A stretch of DNA of 64,000 nt from QWQI01 sp964608915 (GTDB lineage Bacteria; Planctomycetota; Planctomycetia; Isosphaerales; Isosphaeraceae). A program made the position numbers and the translations under genes. Under the pieces are notes generated by a model. It was not told the origin of the DNA. It saw only the letters and a list, made by a program, of their open reading frames with translations, and searched no databases. Below, in pieces: positions 1-9,029 of the stretch. Within the stretch, counting starts at the first letter, position 1, and each line of letters opens with the position of its first letter. The stretch spans positions 62,001 through 126,000 of the forward strand of contig CAZSQA010000008.1 in the NCBI GenBank assembly GCA_964608915.1. The letters are read 5' to 3'.

Positions 1-155
1 GGCTTCCGGAGTTGCGGCGGATGGAAGAGCAGCTCGTGCAGATACGCAGCCGGGCATCGCTGCCAGGCGTGGCGACGGAGCGGGCCGACGAGTCCCGCTT
101 CGGCTACAGGCTGCCGGGCGGCGAATCGCAAGTCGGCCGCAAGGAATCGCTCTGA
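1..155 (+). CDS. C-terminal end of a truncated gene, possibly NADH-quinone oxidoreductase subunit B
   Basis: An open frame enters from the left edge and stops with TGA at 153-155, giving about 50 residues. The visible part begins LPELRRMEEQLVQI, a charged helix, and ends in a Gly/Arg-rich tail. It lies 55 bases upstream of nuoC in the same direction. In complex I operons nuoB usually sits here, and a C-terminal helix of this kind would fit NuoB, but the Cys motifs that would prove it lie outside the window. The NuoB identity is inferred from position only. Confidence 0.4.
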   Translation, partial: LPELRRMEEQLVQIRSRASLPGVATERADESRFGYRLPGGESQVGRKESL

Positions 156-210
156 TCCGGGACCGCTTCGAGCCCGTGTCTCTTCTTCGGCGTCGATCAG
201 GACCTCACGA

Positions 211-735
211 ATGCCCAATGCGACGAAAACCGCTCCGACCCTGCTGCGAGACCTGCGCGCCAGGTTGGGGGAGGGTGTTTTCTCGGTCTCCGAACATCTC
301 GACAATCTCCGTCTCCTGGTGCCGGCCGCGCGTTCTATCGAGCTGCTGACGGAGCTGCGGGACGGGTTCGGCTACCACCTGACCGAACTCGGCGGTATCG
401 ATTATCTGGGCTATCCTGGTCGATCCGCCGCACGGCCCCGGTTCGAAGTGCACTACGTTCTGCTCAACTACGAAACCTCCACGCGTCTTATCGTCAAGAC
501 GTACGCGAACGATCCGGACCCTTCGGTGCCGAGTGTCGTGAAGCTCTGGAAGGGCGCGGAGTGGATGGAGCGGGAAGTCTTCGACATGTACGGAATCGTC
601 TTCGAGGGGCACCCGGACCTTCGGCGCATCCTGATGCCCGACAACTTCCGGTCGTTTCCTCTGCGTAAGGATTATCCGTTGCGTGGTCGTGGCGAACGGC
701 ACAATTTCGAAAGGGTCACTCGCGAGGATTCGTAA
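211..735 (+). CDS. nuoC: NADH-quinone oxidoreductase subunit C
   Basis: The 174-residue product is a complex I peripheral-arm subunit on the cytoplasmic side, part of the link between the hydrogenase-like core and the membrane arm. Residues about 119-141 carry the 30-kDa-subunit signature (EREVFDMYGIVFEGHPDLRRI), followed by the usual PLRKDYPLRG ending. It is a stand-alone NuoC, not the NuoCD fusion of Escherichia coli. The length is normal for the family. The ATG at 211 has no strong ribosome-binding site. It is followed by nuoD after 62 bases. Confidence 0.96.
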   Translation: MPNATKTAPTLLRDLRARLGEGVFSVSEHLDNLRLLVPAARSIELLTELRDGFGYHLTELGGIDYLGYPGRSAARPRFEVHYVLLNYETSTRLIVKTYANDPDPSVPSVVKLWKGAEWMEREVFDMYGIVFEGHPDLRRILMPDNFRSFPLRKDYPLRGRGERHNFERVTREDS

Positions 736-797
736 CCGACGCACGTTGACTCGCGACAGGTTCGTTCCGCCGAGATATACACAGGATCTGAGTTGCC

Positions 798-2018
798 ATG
801 CCGATCAACTTGCTGGACGAAGAAGAAGTCACTAGCGGTACACGCGATTGCCACTGGACCTTGAACTTCGGTCCTCAACACCCGGCGACGCACACGACGC
901 TGCGGCTGATTCTCGAGCTGGACGGCGAAACGATCATCGGGGCGACGCCCGATATCGGCTATCTCCATTCGGGCTTCGAGAAGCTGGGCGAGCACCTGAA
1001 CCTGAATCAGTACGTGACGGTCGTCGACCGGAAGAACTACATCAGCCCGCCCATGAACGAAGTGGCGTGGCACAACGCGGTGGAAAAGCTGCTGGGGATC
1101 GAACTGACCCCGCGGTGCCAGTACGTGCGGGTGATCATCGGCGAACTGGCCCGGATTTGCGACCACCTGCTGTGTACCGGGGCTTCGGCCCTGGACCTGG
1201 GAGCCTTCACGGCGTTCCTTTACGCGTTCAATACGCGTGAGCTGATCTACGACATCTACGAAGAGATGTCGGGCTATCGGTTCCACCCCGGTTATACGCG
1301 GGTCGGCGGGGTGATGTACGACTTCTCCGATCGTGTCATCGGGCGGATCGAAAAGCTCCTCGCCACGTTGCCCAAAGTGTTGTCCGACATGGAGAAGTTG
1401 TTGTTCCGCAACAAGATCTTCCTGGAACGGATGACGGGAGTCGGGGTGCTGACGAAGGCGGACGCGATCTCCTTTTGCGCCTCTGGCCCGATCGCCCGCG
1501 CCAGCGGCGTGACGTACGACCTGAGAAAAGACGAGCCATATCTGGCCTACCCGGACTTCCAGTTCGAAGTGCCCTACATGACCGAGGGTGACTGCTACGC
1601 ACGGTTCCTCGTGCGGATGGAGGAGATGGTTCAGTCCATGAAGATCCTCCGCCAGGCGGTCGACAAACTTCCTTCCGGCCCCGTGAACGTACCCATCGCC
1701 GAAAAATTCCCCCTGCCTGACAAGGGAACCACTTACGGCAGCATGGAAGGCCTGATCCAGCACTTCGAACTGATCATGCCGAATCGGGGCTTCGAAACGC
1801 CGAAGAACGAAATCTACGCGGCGGTGGAAGGCCCGAACGGCGAGTTGGGCTATTACCTGGTGACCGACGGCACGCAAGTCGCCTGGCGCACACGCACGCG
1901 GCCGCCGTCGTTCATCCACTTCCAGCTTTTCCCGCACCTGATCCGCAACCACATGATCGCCGACGTGGTCGCCGTGCTCGGATCGCTGAACATCATCGCC
2001 GCCGAACTCGATCGCTGA
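798..2018 (+). CDS. nuoD: NADH-quinone oxidoreductase subunit D
   Basis: The 406-residue product is the 49-kDa subunit of complex I, which forms the quinone-binding cavity with NuoB. Near residues 25-33 is the conserved GPQHPATHT loop that lines the quinone site, and LHSGFEKLGE (residues 56-65) matches the family signature. The C-terminus ends in the conserved ELDR. The chain is full length with no break. It lies between nuoC and nuoE in standard order. Confidence 0.97.
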   Translation: MPINLLDEEEVTSGTRDCHWTLNFGPQHPATHTTLRLILELDGETIIGATPDIGYLHSGFEKLGEHLNLNQYVTVVDRKNYISPPMNEVAWHNAVEKLLGIELTPRCQYVRVIIGELARICDHLLCTGASALDLGAFTAFLYAFNTRELIYDIYEEMSGYRFHPGYTRVGGVMYDFSDRVIGRIEKLLATLPKVLSDMEKLLFRNKIFLERMTGVGVLTKADAISFCASGPIARASGVTYDLRKDEPYLAYPDFQFEVPYMTEGDCYARFLVRMEEMVQSMKILRQAVDKLPSGPVNVPIAEKFPLPDKGTTYGSMEGLIQHFELIMPNRGFETPKNEIYAAVEGPNGELGYYLVTDGTQVAWRTRTRPPSFIHFQLFPHLIRNHMIADVVAVLGSLNIIAAELDR

Positions 2019-2052
2019 TCCGCCGCAAACGGAATACCGGAATATCGCTGCC

Positions 2053-2577
2053 ATGACTCCGACGACACTCGCTTCGCCACGCATGATTCCTGACACGCTT
2101 CGGCAGAAAATCGAAGCGTACGTGCCGCGCTATCCGAACAAGAAGGCGGTCACACTGCCCGCCTTGCACATGGTGCATTCCCATTTCCGGTGCGTGCCGT
2201 ATCAGGCGATGAAGGAAATCGCCGAGATTCTTGAGATCACGCCCGCGGAAGTCGCGGACACGATGAGTTTCTACGGATTCTTCCCTCAAGCGCCGCTGGG
2301 CGATGTCCGGGTCTGGATCTGCCGCTCGATTTCCTGCATGTTGCGTGGCGGTGACGAACTGCTGGTTCACGCGTGCGAGAAATTGAAGATTGAGCCCGGG
2401 CAGACGACGTCCGACGGCAAACTGACCGTGGAATTCGCCGAATGTCTGGGGATTTGCGATCACGCGCCGGCCGCTCTGGCTGACGACGGCCGGGTTTTCG
2501 GCCCCCTGGACGAAGCCGGTATCGAGAGAATGATCGAAGACCTGAGGAAAGGCCCGATTCCGCTCGAGGAACTTTGA
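2053..2577 (+). CDS. nuoE: NADH-quinone oxidoreductase subunit E (24-kDa, 2Fe-2S)
   Basis: The product is a thioredoxin-fold subunit of the NADH-oxidising module. The four ligands of cluster N1a are visible as Cys90, Cys95, Cys131 and Cys135 (CRSISC and CLGIC), in the family spacing. The chain is 174 residues if the ATG at 2053 is used. An internal Met at residue 11 (2083) is an alternative start and leaves the fold intact. It is followed by nuoF, which it partners in the NADH dehydrogenase fragment. Confidence 0.95.
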   Translation: MTPTTLASPRMIPDTLRQKIEAYVPRYPNKKAVTLPALHMVHSHFRCVPYQAMKEIAEILEITPAEVADTMSFYGFFPQAPLGDVRVWICRSISCMLRGGDELLVHACEKLKIEPGQTTSDGKLTVEFAECLGICDHAPAALADDGRVFGPLDEAGIERMIEDLRKGPIPLEEL

Positions 2578-2647
2578 CGCGATCCCGTAAGCTCCTTCGG
2601 ACAGCCGCCCACTCGCAATCTGACTTCGAATCGCCAAGGAACAGCCA

Positions 2648-4033
2648 GTGCCCACGTTCGAACCCGTACTGAGCCGAAACTGGAACGATCCCGAGATTTT
2701 GACCGTCAAACGGTACGAATCGAAGGGCGGCTACGCGGCGTCTCGCAAGGCTTTGACGACGATGAGCCCCGACCAGGTCGTCGACCTGGTCAAGGCTTCC
2801 GAGTTGAGGGGCCGGGGCGGTGCCGGGTTCCCGACAGGCCTGAAGTGGTCGTTCCTGCCGAAGGATCGTAAAGAGACCTTCATGTGCGTCAACGGCGACG
2901 AAAGCGAGCCGGCGACGTTCAACAATCGCTATTTGGTCGAGAAAGACCCCCACCAGTTCATCGAGGGGATTCTGATCGGGTGCTACGCGACCCGGGCCAG
3001 CACAGCTTATGTCTATCTCCGCTTCGAGTACATCAAGGCGATTAAGATTCTGGAGCAGGCGATCGCCGAAGCGCGTGCCGCCGGACACCTTGGTAAAAAC
3101 ATCTACGGCAGCGGGTTCGACCTCGAAATCTGGTGTCACCGGGGCGCGGGTGCCTATATCTGCGGCGAAGAGACGGGCCTGATCGAATCGCTCGAAGGCA
3201 AGCGGGGCTGGCCCCGGATTAAACCCCCCTTCCCGGCGATCGAAGGAGCCTTCCGCAAGCCGACGGTCGTGAACAATATCGAAACGCTGGCCTGCGTGCC
3301 GCACATCGTGGAGCGGGGCGCGGACTGGTTCAAGTCGATGGGTACGCCGAAGAGCTACGGGCCGAAGCTCTACACGATTTCCGGTCAGGTCAACAAGCAG
3401 GTTTGCGTCGAATTGCCCCTGGGTGTGACGACGAACCAGTTGATCGAAGAGCACGGTGGCGGTGTCTGGAAGGGCCGGAAGGCGAAGGCGGCCGTTCCGG
3501 GCGGGATCAGCATGGGTTTGCTGACGAAAGACGAATTCGACGTGCCTCTGGATTTCGAGGAAATTCGCAAAACAGGCTGCCTGGGCCTTGGCACGGCGGC
3601 CGTGACGGTTCTGGACGAGACGACCCGGATCATCGATTATCTCTACAACACCTCGCGGTTCTTCGCTCACGAATCGTGCGGCCAGTGCACGCCCTGTCGT
3701 GAAGGCACTGGCTGGCTGTATAAGACGATCAAGCGGATTCGCGACGGCGGCGGCCGGATCGAGGATCTCGACCTCATGAACCACCTGGCCAACAATATGG
3801 GCATTACGCCCGGGACGACGATCTGCGGTCTGGCCGATGGCGCCGCGTGGCCGATCAAGAACGCGATCGCCAAGTATCGGCCGGAGCTGGAGCAGTTCAT
3901 TCGGGAGAACGTCAATCCGGCGGCCCGGATCGCTCCGATTCAGGAGGCGATCTCCGCGGGGCGTTCTCCTCTGCCGAGCAACACGTCGATGTTCGTGCCG
4001 GGCATCGGGATCGCGAAATCAGCGACGAGCTGA
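2648..4033 (+). CDS. nuoF: NADH-quinone oxidoreductase subunit F (NADH/FMN-binding, 51-kDa)
   Basis: The 461-residue product binds NADH and FMN and starts the electron chain of complex I. The FMN/NADH loop GRGGAGFPTGLKW is at residues 55-67 and the GAGAYICGEET segment is near 167-176. Cluster N3 ligands are Cys344, Cys347 and Cys350 (ESCGQCTPC), with Cys393 in TTICGL. The start is GTG at 2648, supported by AAGGA at 2636-2640. The chain is slightly longer than many NuoF at its C-terminus. Confidence 0.97.
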   Translation: MPTFEPVLSRNWNDPEILTVKRYESKGGYAASRKALTTMSPDQVVDLVKASELRGRGGAGFPTGLKWSFLPKDRKETFMCVNGDESEPATFNNRYLVEKDPHQFIEGILIGCYATRASTAYVYLRFEYIKAIKILEQAIAEARAAGHLGKNIYGSGFDLEIWCHRGAGAYICGEETGLIESLEGKRGWPRIKPPFPAIEGAFRKPTVVNNIETLACVPHIVERGADWFKSMGTPKSYGPKLYTISGQVNKQVCVELPLGVTTNQLIEEHGGGVWKGRKAKAAVPGGISMGLLTKDEFDVPLDFEEIRKTGCLGLGTAAVTVLDETTRIIDYLYNTSRFFAHESCGQCTPCREGTGWLYKTIKRIRDGGGRIEDLDLMNHLANNMGITPGTTICGLADGAAWPIKNAIAKYRPELEQFIRENVNPAARIAPIQEAISAGRSPLPSNTSMFVPGIGIAKSATS

Positions 4034-4090
4034 CGCGTTCGGCGGGATTCGTACGCAACAGTTCATCGGCGTTCACTGACGGAATCATTC

Positions 4091-5815
4091 ATGGCTACCA
4101 TCATCATCGACGGACAGAGTTTCGAACTCCCGGAAGGGGCGAAGTTCAACGCGATCCAGGCCGCCAAGCATTTCGGGATCGACATCCCGTATTACTGCTG
4201 GCACCCGGCGCTTTCCGTCGTCGCGAATTGTCGCATGTGCGAGATCGAGGTCGGCACGAAAGATCCCGCCACCGGCGAGATCAAGATGCTGCCGAGGCTC
4301 GTGCCTGGCTGCCAGACACCCGCACGTGACGGCACAGTGCTGGTGACAGAGAGCGCCAAGGTGCTCGAACATCGCAAGAACATCATGGAACTTCTGCTGA
4401 TCAATCACCCGCTCGATTGCCCTGTGTGCGATCAGGCGGGTGAGTGTGGTCTGCAGGATTACAGCTACGACCATGGCCGGGCCGCGCACCGGTTCGTCGA
4501 AGAGCGCAATGTCAAGCCGAAGAAGGAAGTATCGGACCTGATCGTTCTCAATCAGGACCGGTGCATCATGTGCACGCGATGCGTGCGATTCACCCGCGAG
4601 ATCCCGGGCACGGCCGAGCTGCACGTGATGCGGCGGGGCGATCACGGCGAAATCGCCATCTTCCCCGACCAGCCGCTGGATAACCCTCTGGCAGGCAACG
4701 TCGTGGACCTGTGCCCCGTGGGTGCCCTCCTGGACAAAGACTTCCTGCACAATCAGCGGGTGTGGTTCCTGTCCAAGCATGATGGGGTCTGCACGGGCTG
4801 TTCGACAGGCTGCAACATCAGTGTCGAAGAGAACGCCGGCAAAGTCTGGCGGCATAAGCCCCGGCACAATCCCTACGTCAACGATTACTGGATCTGCGAC
4901 GAGGGCCGGTATGGCTACAAGGCCGCCAATTCTCCGACGCTTCTGTGCGGAAATTACGTCCTGGAAGGCAAGGATCATCACGGCGTACCGACCGACCGGT
5001 TCGTGAAGCGGCTCAACGAGACCCTGACGACTCGAATTCTCGACAAGCAGTCGGTTCTGGGCATTCTGTCGCCCTATTTGAGTGTCGAGGAAGCCTTCGC
5101 GGCCGCTCAGTGGCTGTCCGCTCTGACCAATCGCGTGGAACTGGCCATGGGCCCGGTTCCTGTGCGAGGCCAGGATCAGACCTTCTCGCCGGACAAGACG
5201 AAGGGCCGCTCGGGCGATACGTCGTTCATCGTGCCCCGGCCGTTCACGATCTCGGCGGAAAAGGCCCCGAACCGGGCAGGTGTCGAGATGATGCTCGACC
5301 ACTTCGGCAAGGGAGCCGTTCCGTTCGATAAGGCGATCGAATCGATCGCGTCGAAGCCGATCGTGATCATGTTCGGCGGTTATCCGGACGAATCGTGGAT
5401 CGATGCCGATCAGGTCGCCGCGCTTCGCAAGGCCGAAGTGCTGATCCTGTTCGACTCGACGATCAACCCGCTCGCGGACGTGGCGGATTTCGTCGCCGGT
5501 ATCGCGAGCTATGCGGAGAAGTCCGGCACTTACGTCAACCGGGACGGCCGTCTTCAGCGGTTCGAAGCCGCTCTGCCGCCGCGGGATGGCGTTTGGCCGT
5601 TGCTGGATCTGATTGCGATCCTGAGCGGTCACGGCAAGGCTCCGATCCGGTCTCAGGAGATACTCAAGGCCGCGGCCCGGGTCGTACCGGGGCTCGCGAA
5701 AGTCGAAGACGGCCTTGTGCCCGAATTCGGCCTGAACCTCGTTTCGAAAGATCTGCCGATTCCCGACGCCGGATTCCAGGATGACTGGACGCTGGCGAAG
5801 GTGTCGACCGTCTGA
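4091..5815 (+). CDS. nuoG: NADH-quinone oxidoreductase subunit G (75-kDa, iron-sulfur)
   Basis: The 574-residue product carries the iron-sulfur wire of the peripheral arm. Visible ligands are 2Fe-2S Cys36, Cys47, Cys50 and Cys74; 4Fe-4S His106, Cys110, Cys113 and Cys119; and 4Fe-4S Cys158, Cys161, Cys164 and Cys208. A further set Cys234, Cys237, Cys241 and Cys269 has the C-x2-C-x3-C-x27-C spacing of the extra cluster N7 known from E. coli and Thermus. The C-terminal molybdopterin-oxidoreductase-like part is short compared with the roughly 900-residue E. coli protein. The reading frame shows no break, so the short form looks natural. Confidence 0.96.
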   Translation: MATIIIDGQSFELPEGAKFNAIQAAKHFGIDIPYYCWHPALSVVANCRMCEIEVGTKDPATGEIKMLPRLVPGCQTPARDGTVLVTESAKVLEHRKNIMELLLINHPLDCPVCDQAGECGLQDYSYDHGRAAHRFVEERNVKPKKEVSDLIVLNQDRCIMCTRCVRFTREIPGTAELHVMRRGDHGEIAIFPDQPLDNPLAGNVVDLCPVGALLDKDFLHNQRVWFLSKHDGVCTGCSTGCNISVEENAGKVWRHKPRHNPYVNDYWICDEGRYGYKAANSPTLLCGNYVLEGKDHHGVPTDRFVKRLNETLTTRILDKQSVLGILSPYLSVEEAFAAAQWLSALTNRVELAMGPVPVRGQDQTFSPDKTKGRSGDTSFIVPRPFTISAEKAPNRAGVEMMLDHFGKGAVPFDKAIESIASKPIVIMFGGYPDESWIDADQVAALRKAEVLILFDSTINPLADVADFVAGIASYAEKSGTYVNRDGRLQRFEAALPPRDGVWPLLDLIAILSGHGKAPIRSQEILKAAARVVPGLAKVEDGLVPEFGLNLVSKDLPIPDAGFQDDWTLAKVSTV

Positions 5816-5865
5816 AGTTGCGGATCACCAGGACAGGATCCCGTAAAGGCGAGAGCATCTGAAGC

Positions 5866-6900
5866 ATGTTGGAAATCATCGGACTGATCATCAAGATTTC
5901 GATCGTCGTCGGCGTCACGCAGGGCGCGGTCGCATATCTGATCCTCGTCGAGCGGAAGATCGCCGCGTTCTCTCAGGACCGGATCGGCCCGAACCGGGTC
6001 GGCCCGCTGGGGCTTCTGCAGCCGATCGTGGACGGCGTGAAGATGTTCCTGAAGGAGGACGTCACGCCGAATTACGTGAACAAGCCGATCTTCATCCTGG
6101 CGCCGTTTCTGAGTATCGTCACGGCCATGATCGGTTTCGCCGTCGTGCCGTTCGGGCCTGTGGGGCCGAACGGTCCGGGGCTTTTCGACGGCCCGGTGCA
6201 GTTCCAGATCGCGCCCGGGATCGACATCGGCCTGCTCTACATTTTCGCCGTGGGCAGTCTGGCTGTTTATGGCGTGATCCTGGCCGGTTATTCTTCGAAC
6301 AACAAGTATTCGTTTCTCGGCGGGCTTCGTTCGAGTGCCCAGATCATCAGCTACGAGATCCCGATGGGTCTTTCGGTTCTGGGGATCGTTCTGCTGGCGA
6401 GTTCTCTTGACCTGAACACGATCATCCAGTGGCAGGACAAGCACGCCTGGGGCATTTTCGTACAGCCGCTCGGTTTCTTCATCTTCCTGATCTGTGCTTT
6501 CGCCGAGACGAACCGGCTGCCTTTCGACCTTCCGGAGTCGGAGCAGGAGCTGGTCGGCGGGTTCCACACCGAGTATTCGTCGATGAAGTTCGGCATGTTC
6601 TTCCTGGGCGAATATCTGCACGTGATCACAGTCAGTTTCCTGGTCGTCATCCTTTACCTGGGTGGCTGGGATCCGCCGTTCGTGAGCTTGGGCGAAACCG
6701 GCTGGCTGATGGCGATTCTCAAGGTGGGGACGCTGATCACGAAAGTTCTGGCCATGATCGTGTTCGTGATGTGGATTCGCTGGACACTGCCGCGATTCCG
6801 TTACGACCGGCTGATGGAGCTTGCCTGGAAGCGGATGATCCCGCTGGCCATCGGCAACACGGTCGTGACCGCGCTGATTCTGCAACTGATTCGCCGCTGA
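5866..6900 (+). CDS. nuoH: NADH-quinone oxidoreductase subunit H
   Basis: The 344-residue membrane subunit sits at the junction of the two arms and forms the entry to the quinone cavity. Family signatures visible are VERKIAAFSQDRIGPNR near residues 27-43 and the acidic loop FAETNRLPFDLPESEQELVGG near 209-229. Several hydrophobic helices are evident. It is full length and sits between nuoG and nuoI in standard order. Confidence 0.97.
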   Translation: MLEIIGLIIKISIVVGVTQGAVAYLILVERKIAAFSQDRIGPNRVGPLGLLQPIVDGVKMFLKEDVTPNYVNKPIFILAPFLSIVTAMIGFAVVPFGPVGPNGPGLFDGPVQFQIAPGIDIGLLYIFAVGSLAVYGVILAGYSSNNKYSFLGGLRSSAQIISYEIPMGLSVLGIVLLASSLDLNTIIQWQDKHAWGIFVQPLGFFIFLICAFAETNRLPFDLPESEQELVGGFHTEYSSMKFGMFFLGEYLHVITVSFLVVILYLGGWDPPFVSLGETGWLMAILKVGTLITKVLAMIVFVMWIRWTLPRFRYDRLMELAWKRMIPLAIGNTVVTALILQLIRR

Positions 6901-6951
6901 TCGAGCGGCCGATTACATCCGCCTGAGCGAACGAAGCGGAGAGAGAACCGA

Positions 6952-7569
6952 ATGCGAAACGACGATCCAGCCCTCAAGAAAATGACGCCGCCGAAGCTGA
7001 CTCTGCTAGAGCAGTCGTATCTGCCGCAGATCCTTGGCGGTCTGGTTGTGACCGGGCGGCACATCGTGAAAGCCGCTCTGGGCGACGGTGCCGTGACGAT
7101 GGAGTATCCGGAAGTTCAGCACCAGCCTTCGCCCAATTACCGGGGCGTGCACAGGCTGAACAAGGACGAACAGGGGCGGGTGAAGTGCGTCGCGTGCATG
7201 CTGTGCGCCACGGCCTGCCCGGTGCACTGCATCGACATCGTCGGGGCGACGGCCCCCGAAGCCTGGACGGACCGGGAAAAGTACTGTCAGAGCTTCGTCA
7301 TCGACGAACTTCGGTGCATCTACTGTGGCATGTGCGAGGAAGCCTGCCCGGTCGACGCGATCGAGTTGACGAGCATGTACGACCTTTCCGGGCTGAGCCG
7401 GGAAGAGATGATCTTCGACAAGACCAAGCTTCTTTCGGTTTTCGATCTGACGAAGGAAGGCGAGCCGATGAAATCGGGCATCGTTCCGCCGGCATCGTCG
7501 AATCGCAGCCGGGAACTCGTGACCACGCCGACGACGGGCCCCGTGATCGAACGCCAGCAGCTCGTCTGA
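6952..7569 (+). CDS. nuoI: NADH-quinone oxidoreductase subunit I (2 x 4Fe-4S)
   Basis: The 205-residue ferredoxin-like subunit carries clusters N6a and N6b, passing electrons to NuoB. The two motifs are Cys79/82/85/89 (CVACMLCATAC) and Cys122/125/128/132 (CIYCGMCEEAC). The last ~45 residues form a low-complexity tail beyond the usual fold. The N-terminal amphipathic segment is typical of membrane-apposed NuoI. Confidence 0.97.
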   Translation: MRNDDPALKKMTPPKLTLLEQSYLPQILGGLVVTGRHIVKAALGDGAVTMEYPEVQHQPSPNYRGVHRLNKDEQGRVKCVACMLCATACPVHCIDIVGATAPEAWTDREKYCQSFVIDELRCIYCGMCEEACPVDAIELTSMYDLSGLSREEMIFDKTKLLSVFDLTKEGEPMKSGIVPPASSNRSRELVTTPTTGPVIERQQLV

Positions 7570-7620
7570 CCGTACCGGCCTTGCGGACGCAAGTACGATC
7601 CCCATTCAGGACTGACATCC

Positions 7621-8481
7621 GTGCACGACTTTCCGCCTTCCGTTCTGACGCGATGCCTGCTGATCTGCCTTTGCGGCGGACTGGGCACGTTCCTCATGAT
7701 GCCGACCCGCAGGCAATTCGCGAAGCCCGCCGTCGTGTTCGCTCTGGGAACGGGGTTGGTGACGTTCGCGGCGCTGAATCTCATCGGGCTGGGTTCCGGT
7801 CCGGCGCCGCTCGTCTCCCGCATGTTCTTCTACGTCTTCGGGATCGCCAGTGTCCTCGGCGGCACGCTTATGATCACGGCGCGTGACCCGGTACACTCCG
7901 CACTTTGGTTCGCGGTCGTGGTTCTGGCCACATCGGGCCTGTTCATGATGGCCGGTGCCGGCTTTCTGGCGGCTGGAACGGTCATCGTCTACGCGGGTGC
8001 GATCATCGTCACCTTCCTGTTCGTGATCATGCTGGCCCAGAGCGGCGGCAAGGCCGATTATGACCGCCTGGCCCGCCAGCCCGCACAGGCGAGCCTGACG
8101 GGCTATATTTTGATCTGGTCTCTGCTGGTCGTGATCCTGAGCGACCCGAACTATCATGGCGGACTCGAAGGTTCGGTCGAACCGGTCGTGGTGAATTCCC
8201 GCCTGATTCCGGCGAAGGAGCTGGTTCAGGTCCGCAAGCTGATGCCCGATCATCCTGGCGCGATCGTGCTGGGCAAGACCCTGACGCCCCAGCTTTCGAC
8301 GCCCGATCATCTTGCGAAGGGGCTCCCGGCTGGCGTCCCGGCACCGCAGGTGGCCGGTTTGGGGGCAGCCCTCTATACGACTCACCTGATTTCTTCGGAA
8401 GTCGTCGGTGCGATTCTGTTCGTGGCATTGGCGGGTGCGGTCGTGATCGCGACACCGAGAAAATCCAACTCCGCCGCCTGA
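7621..8481 (+). CDS. nuoJ: NADH-quinone oxidoreductase subunit J
   Basis: This 286-residue multi-helix membrane subunit of the proton-pumping arm begins with GTG at 7621. The conserved core includes ARDPVHSALWFAVVVLATSGLFMM and a helix VIVYAGAIIVTFLFVIMLAQ, both characteristic of NuoJ. An N-terminal segment with two hydrophobic stretches (about residues 5-60) precedes the core and makes the protein longer than most NuoJ. A hydrophilic insert lies before the last helix. Confidence 0.92.
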   Translation: MHDFPPSVLTRCLLICLCGGLGTFLMMPTRRQFAKPAVVFALGTGLVTFAALNLIGLGSGPAPLVSRMFFYVFGIASVLGGTLMITARDPVHSALWFAVVVLATSGLFMMAGAGFLAAGTVIVYAGAIIVTFLFVIMLAQSGGKADYDRLARQPAQASLTGYILIWSLLVVILSDPNYHGGLEGSVEPVVVNSRLIPAKELVQVRKLMPDHPGAIVLGKTLTPQLSTPDHLAKGLPAGVPAPQVAGLGAALYTTHLISSEVVGAILFVALAGAVVIATPRKSNSAA

Positions 8482-8547
8482 CGCGGGCCGATCTCCGGCG
8501 TTTCCGTTCGGCGCGTTCGAGCAATACAGGTCCAGGACAACGAGAAG

Positions 8548-9012
8548 ATGGTCGAATCAACGTTCACGGCGGGAAATCTGGCGAATTACCTGGCGATCGG
8601 CGCGTTCCTGTTCGGCCTGGGGACGATCGGTTTCCTCACCCGAAGGAACCTGATCATCATGTTCCTTTCGGCGGAACTGATGCTTCAGGGCGTAGGCCTG
8701 ACGTTCGTCGCCTTCGGCCGGTTCCACGGCAATTTCAACGGGCAGATCATGACGATCATGATCCTGACCATCGCCGCCTGCGAAGCGGCCGTGGCGCTGG
8801 CCCTGGTCGTGCAGCTCTTCAACCGGGCGAATTCTCTGGACGTTTCGAAGTGGCAGAGCATTCGGGAGCCGGGTTTGCCGCCTGAGGTCGAAGACGTGAC
8901 CGAGGCCGAACCGCTGCTCGCCGGCCCTGGAGCCGAATCGTATCCTCACCTGACACCGGCCGGTATCGAACCGGAGATTTCCGTGGTCGCCTCCGGACAA
9001 CGAGCCCAGTAA
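8548..9012 (+). CDS. nuoK: NADH-quinone oxidoreductase subunit K
   Basis: The first ~100 of 154 residues form the three-helix NuoK core, with the conserved LTRRNLIIMFLSAELMLQG and ILTIAACEAAVALALVV segments that carry the buried glutamates of the proton path. A soluble C-terminal tail of about 50 acidic and Pro-rich residues follows, which typical ~100-residue NuoK lacks. It is followed by nuoL after 17 bases. Confidence 0.95.
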   Translation: MVESTFTAGNLANYLAIGAFLFGLGTIGFLTRRNLIIMFLSAELMLQGVGLTFVAFGRFHGNFNGQIMTIMILTIAACEAAVALALVVQLFNRANSLDVSKWQSIREPGLPPEVEDVTEAEPLLAGPGAESYPHLTPAGIEPEISVVASGQRAQ

Positions 9013-9029
9013 GGATTTCGCTTCCTACA

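Noticed and set aside
672..2096. A 474-codon minus-strand open frame across nuoD
   Set aside because: It is antisense to nuoD and has no recognisable sequence; it follows from codon bias.
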